From an uncultured Clostridium sp. (GTDB lineage: Bacteria > Bacillota > Clostridia > TANB77 > CAG-508), in NCBI GenBank assembly GCA_900553685.1, contig USEI01000004.1, forward strand, positions 41,985-105,984: 64,000 nt of DNA, written 5' to 3'. Below are positions 24,841-34,144 of this stretch, piece after piece. The translations under genes were made by a program, and so were the position numbers. The first letter of the stretch is position 1. Every line of letters starts with the position of its first letter. The notes under the pieces were generated by a model. It saw nothing but the letters and a program-made list of their open reading frames with translations, was not told the origin of the DNA and ran no database searches.

Positions 24841-25785
24841 TCATCCCCTTTTTAATTTAAATATAATAAATGCTAAATTGCAAAATTTTAATTTTAATAA
24901 TACTAATATTAACCAATCAATAGAAAATATTTTAAAATTTTTTAAACTAGTTTTTTTAAAATAGCTAGAATTTAATATTTCTTTAAATATTTTTTCAAAT
25001 TCTAAATATTCTTTAAAATTATCATTTAATAATGTAATTTTTAAAAATCTTAAAAAAAAGTAGTCTCTATCACTATCTCTACTATATAAATCACAAATCG
25101 TTTTAAACACTACATTCATTTGATTCCAAATATTAGGAATTTTTCTTCTTGATAAACTCTCTTTTTCAATTCTATTAAAATAATGATATTCATTTTTTAA
25201 TAGAACGAGTCTATCTATGTGTTTTATATATCTAAGTACAAAATCAAAATCTTCACCAAAATTTAATAATGTATTAAAATATATCTTATATTTTTTAATA
25301 ATTTTTAAATTAAATAATTTTAGATATGGAACGGAAAAAATATTTGTTATTCTTTTTTGCTTTAGTAATATCAAAATATCTTTTTTTGAATATATACCTT
25401 CGAGTATTTCTATTTTTTGAATTTCATTACCATAATCTTTTAAAAAACCCTCTACTACTAAATCATATTTAGTATCAAATAAAGAATCTATATAATATTT
25501 ATCAATGTAATCATCAGCATCTATAAAAATAACATAATCTCCTGTTGCTTCTATTATTCCTATATTTCTAGCATTAGAAACTCCCATATTTTCCGTTTTA
25601 AAGTATTTTATATTATCTTTATTAGTATATTTTTTGCAAATTAACTCACTATTATCTGTTGATCCATCATTAACTAATATAATTTCTATATTTTTATATG
25701 TTTGATCTATAATACTTTCTATACATTTGTCTAAAAATTTTTCTTTATTATAAATAGGAATAATAATTGATATTTTTTTACTCAT
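24841..25785 (-). CDS. Family 2 glycosyltransferase
   Basis: 314 aa from MSKKISIIIPIYNKEKFLDK, preceded by GGGGAGAAATTAAA. A longer reading to 25863 overlaps the upstream gene and is rejected. It shows the GT-A fold pattern: VNDGSTDNS near residue 40, NARNIGI and the metal-binding IDADDYID near 88-95. It adds one sugar to the lipid-linked repeat unit at the inner membrane face. The C-terminal part is hydrophobic and basic, as often in membrane-associated GT2 enzymes. The start is one base after the polymerase stop, so the genes are coupled. Confidence 0.92.
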   Translation of the reverse strand: MSKKISIIIPIYNKEKFLDKCIESIIDQTYKNIEIILVNDGSTDNSELICKKYTNKDNIKYFKTENMGVSNARNIGIIEATGDYVIFIDADDYIDKYYIDSLFDTKYDLVVEGFLKDYGNEIQKIEILEGIYSKKDILILLKQKRITNIFSVPYLKLFNLKIIKKYKIYFNTLLNFGEDFDFVLRYIKHIDRLVLLKNEYHYFNRIEKESLSRRKIPNIWNQMNVVFKTICDLYSRDSDRDYFFLRFLKITLLNDNFKEYLEFEKIFKEILNSSYFKKTSLKNFKIFSIDWLILVLLKLKFCNLAFIIFKLKRG

Positions 25786-25786
25786 T

Positions 25787-26878
25787 TTAATTTCTCCCCA
25801 AAAAAGAATTAGCTTGAAAAATTGGAATATATAAATATTCAAATCCTTTTCCAAAAAATACAAATTGTGAAAGAAACATTAATATAACAAATAAAACTAA
25901 AATAAACATTATAATAAATTCATTTTTATAGATAGTATTTTTATTATCAAAAATACTTGAAGCTTCTACATAATTTACAAATAATATATTTCTAAAGAAT
26001 CTAAAGAATGTTGGTTCATAGTAATATAATGGCATAAATACTAACATTATTTTATTTAGTTTCAATGCATTCTCATTATAATTTTCTGTTTTTATATTTA
26101 AATTTTCATTAATAGTATTTTTTATATTGTTTATTTTTGCAAATAAATATGTAAATATCATTTGTACCCCCCACCAACAACAACTTTGATAAAAAGGAAT
26201 TTTTAATTCTAAAAAATAGAATTTCACTTTTTCAGAATTTACAAAAAGCGAAGCAATTTGAGGAATAAATGGAGTACATAAAAAAGCTAAAAATACTGCA
26301 TTTTTTATTACCTTGTTTAAATACTTATTTTCTAATTTAATTAGAGGATAAATTATAAAATATAAATAATATGACATATGAACTTGTGCGGCTAAAAAAG
26401 TACATAAAATAAATTTAATATCTCCTCTTTTCTCTTTATATATTAGTGGAAAAATACCACATAAAAAGATAACTAGTGCACAAAAATTTCTTTTTTGAAT
26501 AATAGAATCCGCTAGTGGATATATATATATTAAACTGGTTACAAAACATACATTTTTTGAATATTTCTTTATTAAATGGAATAAAACTAATAATAAAATA
26601 GTTGATATGACAAAATTAAATTGATAAAATGTATAACCGTTAATTACAAACGGATAACAAAACATTTTATATAGCCAACTCTCATCTAATATTTTAAAAT
26701 TTAAAGAATACTTTGTAAAAATATCCTTATGTACAGTCCAATCTACCCCACCATTACTGCCAGCCATTAAAATCCACATCCAAATAAATTGTAAAAACCA
26801 GACAAATTTATTTTTTCTGTATATAAAACCTAATGTTATCAAAAAAATTGTTATCAGTAATGATAAAATCCAGTTCAT
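25787..26878 (-). CDS. EpsG-family polysaccharide polymerase (Wzy-like)
   Basis: 363 aa with about ten hydrophobic helices; it begins MNWILSLLITIFLITLGFIY. Features of EpsG are present: the NGGVDWTVHKDIFTK segment near residue 44 and the long loop after it, then the QKRNFCALVIFL helix. EpsG-type proteins polymerise flipped repeat units outside the membrane. Only one polymerase and one flippase gene are seen in the cluster, so this is a complete Wzx/Wzy-type set. Spacing to both neighbours is one base. Confidence 0.85.
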   Translation of the reverse strand: MNWILSLLITIFLITLGFIYRKNKFVWFLQFIWMWILMAGSNGGVDWTVHKDIFTKYSLNFKILDESWLYKMFCYPFVINGYTFYQFNFVISTILLLVLFHLIKKYSKNVCFVTSLIYIYPLADSIIQKRNFCALVIFLCGIFPLIYKEKRGDIKFILCTFLAAQVHMSYYLYFIIYPLIKLENKYLNKVIKNAVFLAFLCTPFIPQIASLFVNSEKVKFYFLELKIPFYQSCCWWGVQMIFTYLFAKINNIKNTINENLNIKTENYNENALKLNKIMLVFMPLYYYEPTFFRFFRNILFVNYVEASSIFDNKNTIYKNEFIIMFILVLFVILMFLSQFVFFGKGFEYLYIPIFQANSFLGRN

Positions 26879-26879
26879 T

Positions 26880-27824
26880 TTATTCTCCCAATTTATTAAT
26901 AATTTTTATTTTTAAATTTTTGCTTCTAATTTTAAAATAATGTAAATTTATATAATATCTTTTTTCTTTTTTTAATTCAACATAATGTAAGTCTTCAAAT
27001 GTATTTGGAATTATTTTATAAAAATCATAATTTTTTAATTTTTTTAATTTCATATTTCTTTTTTGTAAATGTATGTACATATAATCTTTTTTTTCTATTT
27101 TTTTACCTTTAAAAATATATTTATAAAGATTTCCCTTATCCCATACAAAAATTGATTTATCTTTTTTTTCTGTATCATATCCATTATTTTCTCCTAAATA
27201 ATGTGTTATTTTAAAAAATGAGCTTTTAACATATATATCTGCAAATGAATTTATTGGATATATATTTTTTTCATTCTCTTTAAAAATATTATTTATAGAT
27301 TTTCCGAAATCTTCTCCGTATTCTTCATCAAATTTTAAAGATTTCTCTGAAGTTAATACTAATTTATATCTATTATCTTTTAGAAATAATTCGTTTAATT
27401 CTTTACAATTTTTAATTATTGAAAAATGTCCTAAAACTCCAATTTTATCATAATCATTTAATATTTTTAAATCAATAAAATTTGATAATTTTCCAAATAT
27501 TAAATCAATGTCACAATATCCCCAATATTCATAATCTTTTATATATTCATTAAAAATATATCCATACATAGGTTTTAAATCGCATAATTTATACGGAGAG
27601 AATATCATAGTCTTAAATCCAATTTTTTTATCGATTTTTTTAGTTAATTCTTTAAATTCACAGTTAATAATTTTCACATTTTGAGGGCAATCATATTTTT
27701 TTACATCATCATCAGTAAATATCAACCAATTGTAATCGTTATTATATTTACATGAATTTAAAAATAATTGAAAATAATTATTCAATTTTCCAAAATATGG
27801 AATGATAAAAATAACTTTATTCAC
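26880..27824 (-). CDS. DUF6625-type putative glycosyltransferase
   Basis: 314 aa. It opens MNKVIFIIPYFGKLNNYFQL, with WLIFTDDD near 33-40 and a WGYCDIDLIFG motif (about 101-111), which resembles a metal-binding DxD of GT-A enzymes. DUF6625 members occur in polysaccharide loci and are presumed glycosyltransferases. YDFYKIIPNTFEDLHYVELKK lies near the end. The sugar is unknown. It is set between a GT2 gene and the polymerase with two-base gaps, firmly in the operon. Confidence 0.75.
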   Translation of the reverse strand: MNKVIFIIPYFGKLNNYFQLFLNSCKYNNDYNWLIFTDDDVKKYDCPQNVKIINCEFKELTKKIDKKIGFKTMIFSPYKLCDLKPMYGYIFNEYIKDYEYWGYCDIDLIFGKLSNFIDLKILNDYDKIGVLGHFSIIKNCKELNELFLKDNRYKLVLTSEKSLKFDEEYGEDFGKSINNIFKENEKNIYPINSFADIYVKSSFFKITHYLGENNGYDTEKKDKSIFVWDKGNLYKYIFKGKKIEKKDYMYIHLQKRNMKLKKLKNYDFYKIIPNTFEDLHYVELKKEKRYYINLHYFKIRSKNLKIKIINKLGE

Positions 27825-27825
27825 T

Positions 27826-28782
27826 TTATGAAATCCTTTCTTTAAACCTTAAACATACAAATAATAATTTTCTTGTAACTTCAAATCCTAATATTTTATA
27901 TAAAAAATTAATTTTTTTTACTTTATTAGAGCATTTATATTTTAGTAACCAAGATAATTCTTTTACTTTATTAATATATTTTTTTTCCTTTAAAAGATTA
28001 GAATACAAAAGAAGAATACAGTATTCATATGCATAGTAATTTAATATCATATTATCATTACTATTAGTGCCTGCTTCTATTTGCTTTATAATATCTAATA
28101 CATGCTTTTCATCCACCTTGTTACTAATAGAATTTTTTCTTTGTCTATAAGCATATACAGGTTTACTATATACCTTTACTTTTTTAACTTTCTCTAATAG
28201 TTGCCCACACCAAGACATATCTTCTGACAATAAATCACTTGGAAATTTAATATTATTATTTATTAAAATATCTCTTTTTATAACTTTATCCCAAGCACAT
28301 GCTTTATATATATTTTTCTTTATTAAATATTTAATTTTATTTTTCTCACTTAATTTATTTAAAAAATTGTCTTCTTTAAATCTATTTTTTCTATTTTTTC
28401 TATTCTCATAATATTTAAAGGAATTAAATATTATTAAATCTTCATCTGAAATAGAATTGTTTATATTCATTAAAAAATCTTTATCTACCCAAAAATCATC
28501 ACTGTCAATAAATATAATATATTTTCCTGTTGCTTCTAGCAATCCTGTATTCCTCGCATTAGATAATCCACCATTTTTTTTATGAATAACTTTAATATTA
28601 CTATATTCTTTAAAATATGTATCACAAATGTTAGAACTATAATCTGTAGATCCATCATCAACCAATATAACTTCATAATTTTTATAAGTTTGTACTAATA
28701 TTGAATCTATGCATTGTCTTAAATAATTTTCAACATTATAAACCGGTACAATTATGCTAAATTTTATTGCATTATTTTTCAT
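27826..28782 (-). CDS. Family 2 glycosyltransferase
   Basis: 318 aa. GT-A fold markers: FSIIVPVYNVENYLRQCIDS at the start, VLVDDGSTDYS near 36-46, GGLSNARNTGL and the DxD-type IDSDDFWVD near 90-98. It is similar in layout to the other GT2 of the cluster but distinct in sequence, so it should add a different residue of the repeat unit. It follows the hexapeptide acyltransferase by two bases. Membrane-associated action at the cytoplasmic face is typical for the family. Confidence 0.93.
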   Translation of the reverse strand: MKNNAIKFSIIVPVYNVENYLRQCIDSILVQTYKNYEVILVDDGSTDYSSNICDTYFKEYSNIKVIHKKNGGLSNARNTGLLEATGKYIIFIDSDDFWVDKDFLMNINNSISDEDLIIFNSFKYYENRKNRKNRFKEDNFLNKLSEKNKIKYLIKKNIYKACAWDKVIKRDILINNNIKFPSDLLSEDMSWCGQLLEKVKKVKVYSKPVYAYRQRKNSISNKVDEKHVLDIIKQIEAGTNSNDNMILNYYAYEYCILLLYSNLLKEKKYINKVKELSWLLKYKCSNKVKKINFLYKILGFEVTRKLLFVCLRFKERIS

Positions 28783-28784
28783 TT

Positions 28785-29270
28785 TTATTCCTCTTCTATA
28801 TTATATATATTCTTTTTTACTAAATGTTTTTTTTGATAAGTCAATGTATTATTTTCAATGTATTCTCTGATAGTAGTCCCTTCTGCAACAACAACATTAT
28901 TCCCAATTCCAACTCCTTTTAATATTGTTGAGTTAGAACCTATCCAAACCTTATTTCCTATTTTTATTTGTTTTTTTACAAAATTATCTAAATTATTTTT
29001 ATAATCATGATCATGATCGTATATTTTGACATTTTCCCCAAATAAACAATTATTTCCAATATTTATCCCTTCTTTTGCATTAATTGAACAATAATTGTTA
29101 AAAAAGCAGCCATTACCAATTGTTACAAAAGCATCATCTTCAATCACTAAGGAAAAACCTTTTCTAAAAGTAACTCCTTTTCCAAACTTGATGTGTTTTC
29201 CATAAATTATTTTATAAAAAAACTTTTTAATTATTGCCATAATATGATAATATATTTTTAAAAATAACAT
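28785..29270 (-). CDS. Hexapeptide-repeat acyltransferase (LbH family)
   Basis: 161 aa. A left-handed beta-helix of hexapeptide repeats runs through IGNGCFFNNYCSI, IGNNCLFGENVKI, IGNKVWIGSNSTI and IGNNVVVAEGTTI. The YDHDHDYKN stretch contains the catalytic-type His and the loop that covers the active site. Such enzymes O-acetylate sugars (or N-acetylate aminosugars) of the growing repeat unit using acetyl-CoA. It has a short basic N-terminus. It sits between the GT4 and GT2 genes with two-base gaps. Confidence 0.88.
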   Translation of the reverse strand: MLFLKIYYHIMAIIKKFFYKIIYGKHIKFGKGVTFRKGFSLVIEDDAFVTIGNGCFFNNYCSINAKEGINIGNNCLFGENVKIYDHDHDYKNNLDNFVKKQIKIGNKVWIGSNSTILKGVGIGNNVVVAEGTTIREYIENNTLTYQKKHLVKKNIYNIEEE

Positions 29271-29272
29271 TT

Positions 29273-30340
29273 CTATTTCCTATATTCCTTTTTATATTCT
29301 TTTACCATTTTATCTATATTAAATACAGATAAAATATCTTTTTCTGCATTTTTTGAAATCTCATTATAAATTTCTGGATTTATTTTTTCCATAATCTCTT
29401 TATAATCATTAGTATTTATAATAAAACCATTTTTTCCATTTTTTATTACGTCTCTATTTCCTATACAATTTGTTACGATACAAACTTTTTTTAGGTACAT
29501 TGCTTCTAATAGTGATATTGGCAAACCTTCCCATAAAGATGTAAGAATAAAAATATCATTGTCATTTACAATTTTTAAAACTTCTTTTCTAGTTTTCCAT
29601 CCAGTTACTTTGATATTAGGAGAAGTTAATTTATCTTTTAATTCTCCATCCCCTATCCAAGTAAACTTTAAATTTGGAAATTTTTCTGCAATATTATTAA
29701 ATAATTCAGGATTTTTTTGATATCCTATTCTTCCACTTGTACAAATTTTTAAATTATTAAAATCAATATTATGTTTTCCAAAAGCTTGTACTTCTTTATT
29801 TAATTTATTTATATTTATACTATTATTAATACATATTGCATTTTTACTTAATTTTAGTGCCTCTTGATATTCTCCATAAGAACATCCTACTATTGTACAT
29901 TTTCTTAAAGCTCCAATTTTTTCTAAGCACCAATACATAAATCTTTTAACTTTTGAACTGTCTCTCATTAAAAAAGAAAATCCATGTGGGTTATACAACA
30001 TCGTTTTCTTTTTACAATTTGTAGCAAATCTTCCTATAAAGCCAGCTTTGGATGAATGTAAATGTATAACATCTGGATTTTCTTCTTTTATTATTTTTTT
30101 TACTTCAAAAAACGCTTTCAAATCTTTAATTGGATTTATACTTCTTGTAAAATTCTTTACTTCAATAAATTTTACTTTATTACTAAAGTATTCTCTAAAA
30201 CTTTCTAAAGTTTCAGCTCTTACTCCATACGCTATTGTTATATCGAATTCATCATCCGTATTATTTACAAGATCAACTAAAAAAGAAAAAATTCCACTTC
30301 CAAAAGACTCAACTATATGTAAAACTTTTTTTCTTTTCAT
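29273..30340 (-). CDS. Family 4 glycosyltransferase
   Basis: 355 aa, GT-B fold. The N-terminal glycine-rich entry KVLHIVESFGSGIFSFL and DVIHLHSSKAGFIG (about 91-104) form the acceptor domain. TSGRIGYQKNPELF and the EGLPISLLEAMYLKK block, with the ExxxxxxxE donor-binding pair, form the C-terminal domain. The pattern fits EpsD/CapM-like enzymes adding the second sugar after the priming transferase, whose gene lies six bases upstream. The nucleotide-sugar donor is unknown. Confidence 0.92.
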   Translation of the reverse strand: MKRKKVLHIVESFGSGIFSFLVDLVNNTDDEFDITIAYGVRAETLESFREYFSNKVKFIEVKNFTRSINPIKDLKAFFEVKKIIKEENPDVIHLHSSKAGFIGRFATNCKKKTMLYNPHGFSFLMRDSSKVKRFMYWCLEKIGALRKCTIVGCSYGEYQEALKLSKNAICINNSININKLNKEVQAFGKHNIDFNNLKICTSGRIGYQKNPELFNNIAEKFPNLKFTWIGDGELKDKLTSPNIKVTGWKTRKEVLKIVNDNDIFILTSLWEGLPISLLEAMYLKKVCIVTNCIGNRDVIKNGKNGFIINTNDYKEIMEKINPEIYNEISKNAEKDILSVFNIDKMVKEYKKEYRK

Positions 30341-30346
30341 TAATTT

Positions 30347-31708
30347 CTACACAGCTCCCTCTTTTTTTACAACAGATATTACTGTTTTTGCTAAAATTTC
30401 TATATCTAATGGAATAGACATATGTTTAGCATAAAATGTTTCAAGTTCAACTCTTTCTTCATAAGAAGTATCACTTCTTCCATTTGCTGCCCAATACCCT
30501 GTTATTCCTGGTTTTACACTTAAAACAGTATCTTTATGTACCCCAAAAAGTTCTATTTCTCCATCAATAACAGCTCTTGGTCCAACTAAACTCATATCTC
30601 CTTTTAAAACATTTATAAATTGAGGAAATTCATCTAAGCTTGTTTTTCTTAAAATTTTACCAATTTTTGTTATTCTTGGATCATTTCTTAATTTTCTTGT
30701 TTCTTCAAACTCTTTTCTCAAATTCTCATCTTGTTCAAGCATAGTTTTTAATCTTTCTTCAGCATCAACAACCATGCTTCTAAATTTATACATTTTAAAA
30801 TGTTTGCCATCTTTTCCAATCCTTTCTTGTGAATAGAAAAGTGGTCCTTCTTCTTTATTTAATTTATTTACTATCCAAACTGCAATTGTTAATGGAATAA
30901 GAATTGCTATTCCAACAATAGCTCCTATTATGTCTATTATTCTTTTTACAAATAATGTAAATCCTCTTGATATGTATCCTAATGTATCTAATGTTAGTTC
31001 GCCTACATTATAGGTTTTCTTTCTTCTTAGTGTTATAAGCATTGTAATTAATGCTATCTTTAAATCAACTAAAAATGTTCTTCTATAATGATATCTTAAA
31101 TCCATATCTAATCTTTCAGAAAAAGCAACTCTTTCTCTTCCAGATATTTGAAACACTCCAGTAAGTCCTGGTTTATGTTGTACTATGTAATTATAATATT
31201 TTCCCATTCTTTCTTTTTCTTCAGGTAAATATGGTCTTGGTCCAACAATACTCATTTCACCTTTTAAAATATTTATAAATTGAGGAAATTCATCTAAGCT
31301 TTTTTCTCTTAAAATTTTACCAAATTTTGTAACTCTTGGGTCATTTCTTAACTTTCTGTATTTTTCATATTCTGCTCTAATTTCATCATCTTTTAGCATG
31401 TTTTCTAATATTTCATCTGCATTATTAACCATTGTTCTAAATTTATACATTTTGAAAATCTTACCATTTTTTCCAATTCTTTCTTGTGTATAAAGCACTT
31501 TTCCATAGTCTTTATTTTTTACATTTTGAAAAAACACTACTATTGCTAATGGAACAAATATTATAAGACCTATTAATGATATAAATATTTCTACAATTCT
31601 TTTTATAAAAGCTTTTATTCCTGAAATTGTAATTCTATATATTTTATGAAATGCATTTTCATTTAATCTAGCAACATCAAATGGTATTGCAATTTCTTGT
31701 TCTTCCAT
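30347..31708 (-). CDS. Tandem double phosphoglycosyl transferase (two bacterial sugar transferase domains)
   Basis: 453 aa. It contains two complete monotopic PGT domains, at about 33-230 and 252-453. Both have the reentrant hydrophobic helix, a QERIGK(N/D)GK(I/H)FKMYKFR(T/S)MV block, the catalytic Asp-Glu dyad in SLDEFPQFIN (D139-E140; D359-E360) and a G(E/D)MS(I/L)VGPR block. PGTs transfer a phosphosugar to undecaprenyl phosphate to start repeat-unit synthesis. The first domain ends PRPYL, the second PRAVI. DNA identity between copies is high near 30600 and 31261, suggesting internal duplication. It is the first gene of the operon. Confidence 0.9.
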   Translation of the reverse strand: MEEQEIAIPFDVARLNENAFHKIYRITISGIKAFIKRIVEIFISLIGLIIFVPLAIVVFFQNVKNKDYGKVLYTQERIGKNGKIFKMYKFRTMVNNADEILENMLKDDEIRAEYEKYRKLRNDPRVTKFGKILREKSLDEFPQFINILKGEMSIVGPRPYLPEEKERMGKYYNYIVQHKPGLTGVFQISGRERVAFSERLDMDLRYHYRRTFLVDLKIALITMLITLRRKKTYNVGELTLDTLGYISRGFTLFVKRIIDIIGAIVGIAILIPLTIAVWIVNKLNKEEGPLFYSQERIGKDGKHFKMYKFRSMVVDAEERLKTMLEQDENLRKEFEETRKLRNDPRITKIGKILRKTSLDEFPQFINVLKGDMSLVGPRAVIDGEIELFGVHKDTVLSVKPGITGYWAANGRSDTSYEERVELETFYAKHMSIPLDIEILAKTVISVVKKEGAV

Positions 31709-31953
31709 GCCCTAAATTCCCCCAAAAAACTTTTTAATATCTTTTGTTATATTTGCATAGTTGCAATCACAAATAATTATAGCATATGAATTTTACGGAT
31801 TCAACCTTTTAAACGTATTTTTTTGTTTCATTTTGTTTTCTTTTGTAACTTTTTGGAAACATATTTTTACCAGTTATTATACTAATTTTTTCTTCTATTT
31901 CTTCTTTTTCTTCATATACTCTATAAAAACTATATGTATTTTAGGTGATGATT
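31709..31953. other. Divergent promoter region, exopolysaccharide operon and spoVB
   Basis: 245 AT-rich bases between two divergent genes. No coding frame is credible. It should carry both promoters, but I could not fix a well-spaced -35/-10 pair. A long pyrimidine-rich stretch at 31845-31910 includes repeated TTCTTC-type units. The spoVB ribosome site AGGTGAT is at 31943-31949. Confidence 0.4.
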
Positions 31954-33294
31954 TTGAAAAGATTTAAATTTTTTATTTTTAATACTTCTATTTTAATTAT
32001 TACCTCTTTAATTTTTAGAGGAATAGATATTTACTTTACTGCTTATGTTTCTCAAAAAATTGGTGCTGAATATGTGGGTATTTATCAACTTGTTATGAGT
32101 GTTTATCTCTTTGGAATTACTCTTGCAACTTCTGGTATTAACCTTGCCGTAACAAGAGTTGTTGCTGAAGAACTAGCCTTAGATAATCTTGGTGGTATAA
32201 AAAAAGTTATGAAACGCTGCATCTATATTACTTTAATCACCAGTATTTTTACTAGCACTATTTTTTGGATTAATTCTGATTTCATAATTACTAAATTTTT
32301 ACATAACAAAGTGGATAAATCTGTTATTCATCTTGTATGTCTTGCTCTTCCACTAATTTCTATGTCTTCTGCAATATCCGGTTATTTTTCAGGAGTACGC
32401 AGAGTTTATAAAAATGCAATTGGTCAATTTATTGAACATATAGCAAAAGTAATTGTTTGTGCATATTTAATTAGCTTATTTTTACCTAAAGGAATAAACT
32501 ATTCTTGTTTTGCTTTAATCCTAGGAGATTTAATTTCTGAAATTATATCTTTTATTTACATTTATATTATTTTCTTATTAGATAAGAGAAGATATAATAA
32601 TTCAGTCGAACTCTTATACAAAAATAATTCTAGAAGTTACACAAACAAAATTCTTAGAATTTCTCTTCCAATAGCAATTACTTCTTACATACGTTCTGGA
32701 TTAAGTACTTTAAAACAATTAATTATTCCTTCTAGTTTAGAAAAAAGTGGTATTACATGTACCTCTTCTCTTGCAAGTTATGGTATTATAAATGGTATGG
32801 CACTTCCTATAATCATGTTTCCTGATATTTTAGTAAAGTCTTTTGCAAGCTTGCTTATTCCTGAATTTGCAAGATACCATGCAAAAAAAGACTATAAAAG
32901 AACAAAACAAATGACCACATTATTACTCTTAGGAATTTTTGGTGCTTCAATTTCTTTAAGTATATTTTTATTTATTTTTTCAGAAAAACTAGGAGAAATT
33001 ATTTATAAAGACTCAAGTAGTGGCCTTTATATTAAAATTTTCGCTCCTCTTGCCACATTTATATATGTAGATACTGTTATAGATAGTGTACTAAGAGGTC
33101 TAGATACTCAAGTTGGCGTAATGGTTACAAATATATTGGATTTACTACTTAGTGTCAGCTTTATTTACTTTTGTGTTCCTAAACTTGGCTTAGTAGGTTA
33201 TATTATTTCAATTTACATGAGTGAAATTTTAAATTTTACTATGAGTTTACATCAACTAATAAAAATTGTATATTCAAAAAAAACAAAGACTTAA
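31954..33294 (+). CDS. spoVB: SpoVB-like MOP-superfamily flippase
   Basis: About 446 aa with 12-14 hydrophobic helices. The start chosen is the TTG at 31954, giving MKRFKFFIFNTSILIITSLI, since AGGTGAT lies 5-6 bases before it. The upstream in-frame GTG (31945) and ATG (31948) fall in the ribosome site. TAYVSQKIGAEYVGIYQLVM and the GxFSGVRRVYK helix are typical of SpoVB/YkvU relatives, which act in spore cortex formation, probably moving lipid-linked precursors. It could instead serve the divergent exopolysaccharide cluster, but that has its own Wzx. Confidence 0.8.
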   Translation: MKRFKFFIFNTSILIITSLIFRGIDIYFTAYVSQKIGAEYVGIYQLVMSVYLFGITLATSGINLAVTRVVAEELALDNLGGIKKVMKRCIYITLITSIFTSTIFWINSDFIITKFLHNKVDKSVIHLVCLALPLISMSSAISGYFSGVRRVYKNAIGQFIEHIAKVIVCAYLISLFLPKGINYSCFALILGDLISEIISFIYIYIIFLLDKRRYNNSVELLYKNNSRSYTNKILRISLPIAITSYIRSGLSTLKQLIIPSSLEKSGITCTSSLASYGIINGMALPIIMFPDILVKSFASLLIPEFARYHAKKDYKRTKQMTTLLLLGIFGASISLSIFLFIFSEKLGEIIYKDSSSGLYIKIFAPLATFIYVDTVIDSVLRGLDTQVGVMVTNILDLLLSVSFIYFCVPKLGLVGYIISIYMSEILNFTMSLHQLIKIVYSKKTKT

Positions 33295-33316
33295 TTTTAC
33301 ATAGTCTTTGCTTTTT
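33284..33316 (+). terminator. Terminator of spoVB-like gene
   Basis: CAAAGACT at 33284-33291 pairs with AGTCTTTG at 33303-33310, followed by CTTTTT. The first arm lies within the last codons. Confidence 0.75.
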
Positions 33317-33358
33317 ACTTTTAGAATATTTTTAAGCAACTTTTTCTGTGTTTAATTA

Positions 33359-34054
33359 CTACCCTATTAAGTTTAATGTATCATCCAAAGCTTCCATACC
33401 TTCCAAATTGTAATATGAATCTGGAACATCTCCAACAATAACAGCTTCAGTTAAAATTACATCTGTTTTAATTTCTTTACCAAATGTTGAAAATGGAGTT
33501 AATATTCTCACAGTTGAATCAATTTGCAAATAAATTTTATGTTGCGTTTGATTTATACCAACAGACTTAAATTCTGTTATCACATTATAATTCATTCTTC
33601 CAGCACTTTCCAGTTCAAGTTCAAATTTTGGTTCAAAGTTTTTAAGTGCACTTATTCCACTAACTGATCCCATATTTATAAAAACTTTAATTCTTGGAAT
33701 TTTATCAAATTCTTCTTGTATATTCTTAATAATTTCACTTACAATTTCATTAATCGTTATAACATCTGCTTTAATAAGTGAAATTTTTCCTGCAGTATCT
33801 TTTTCTATTTTTATTAAATTATCATAAGAATAATTTTTCATTACTTTATTTACTTCATCATTAATTATTTTAACACCTTTAGAAGACGCTGCAGTTTCAC
33901 AAGTTGCCTTAAATACTGGATATGCAGAATGCCAAAATAAAGAAAGTATTATAATAATGGTAATTAATGCAATTATTAATAATATTTTAAAATTTTTTAT
34001 CTCTCTTAAATTTGGAAGCTTTATTCTTTTTCTAGAATATAATTTATCTTTCAT
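33359..34054 (-). CDS. yunB: Sporulation protein YunB
   Basis: 231 aa. One membrane helix (about 24-44) follows a basic head. The outside part matches YunB: an ACETAASSKGVKIINDEVNK-like stretch (about 51-69), IKADVITINEIVSEI, PRIKVFINMGSVSGI and NQTQHKIYLQIDSTVRILTP. YunB is made in sporulation under sigma E in Bacillus; its exact role is unclear. Neighbours upstream (SipL-like, Veg, SpoIIID) support a spore context. A GGAGG ribosome site precedes the start. Confidence 0.9.
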   Translation of the reverse strand: MKDKLYSRKRIKLPNLREIKNFKILLIIALITIIIILSLFWHSAYPVFKATCETAASSKGVKIINDEVNKVMKNYSYDNLIKIEKDTAGKISLIKADVITINEIVSEIIKNIQEEFDKIPRIKVFINMGSVSGISALKNFEPKFELELESAGRMNYNVITEFKSVGINQTQHKIYLQIDSTVRILTPFSTFGKEIKTDVILTEAVIVGDVPDSYYNLEGMEALDDTLNLIG

Positions 34055-34110
34055 TTCACCTCCTATAGAAGAAAACTAGACATTTAATTGAGGAACTTTC
34101 CTATTATATA

Positions 34111-34144
34111 GAAAAGGAAAAGAGAATTTTCCCTTTTCCTTTTC
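34111..34144 (-). terminator. Hairpin after the SipL-like gene
   Basis: GAAAAGGAAAAG (34111-34122) pairs with CTTTTCCTTTTC (34133-34144). The T run on the minus strand is weak, so readthrough into yunB is possible. Confidence 0.55.
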
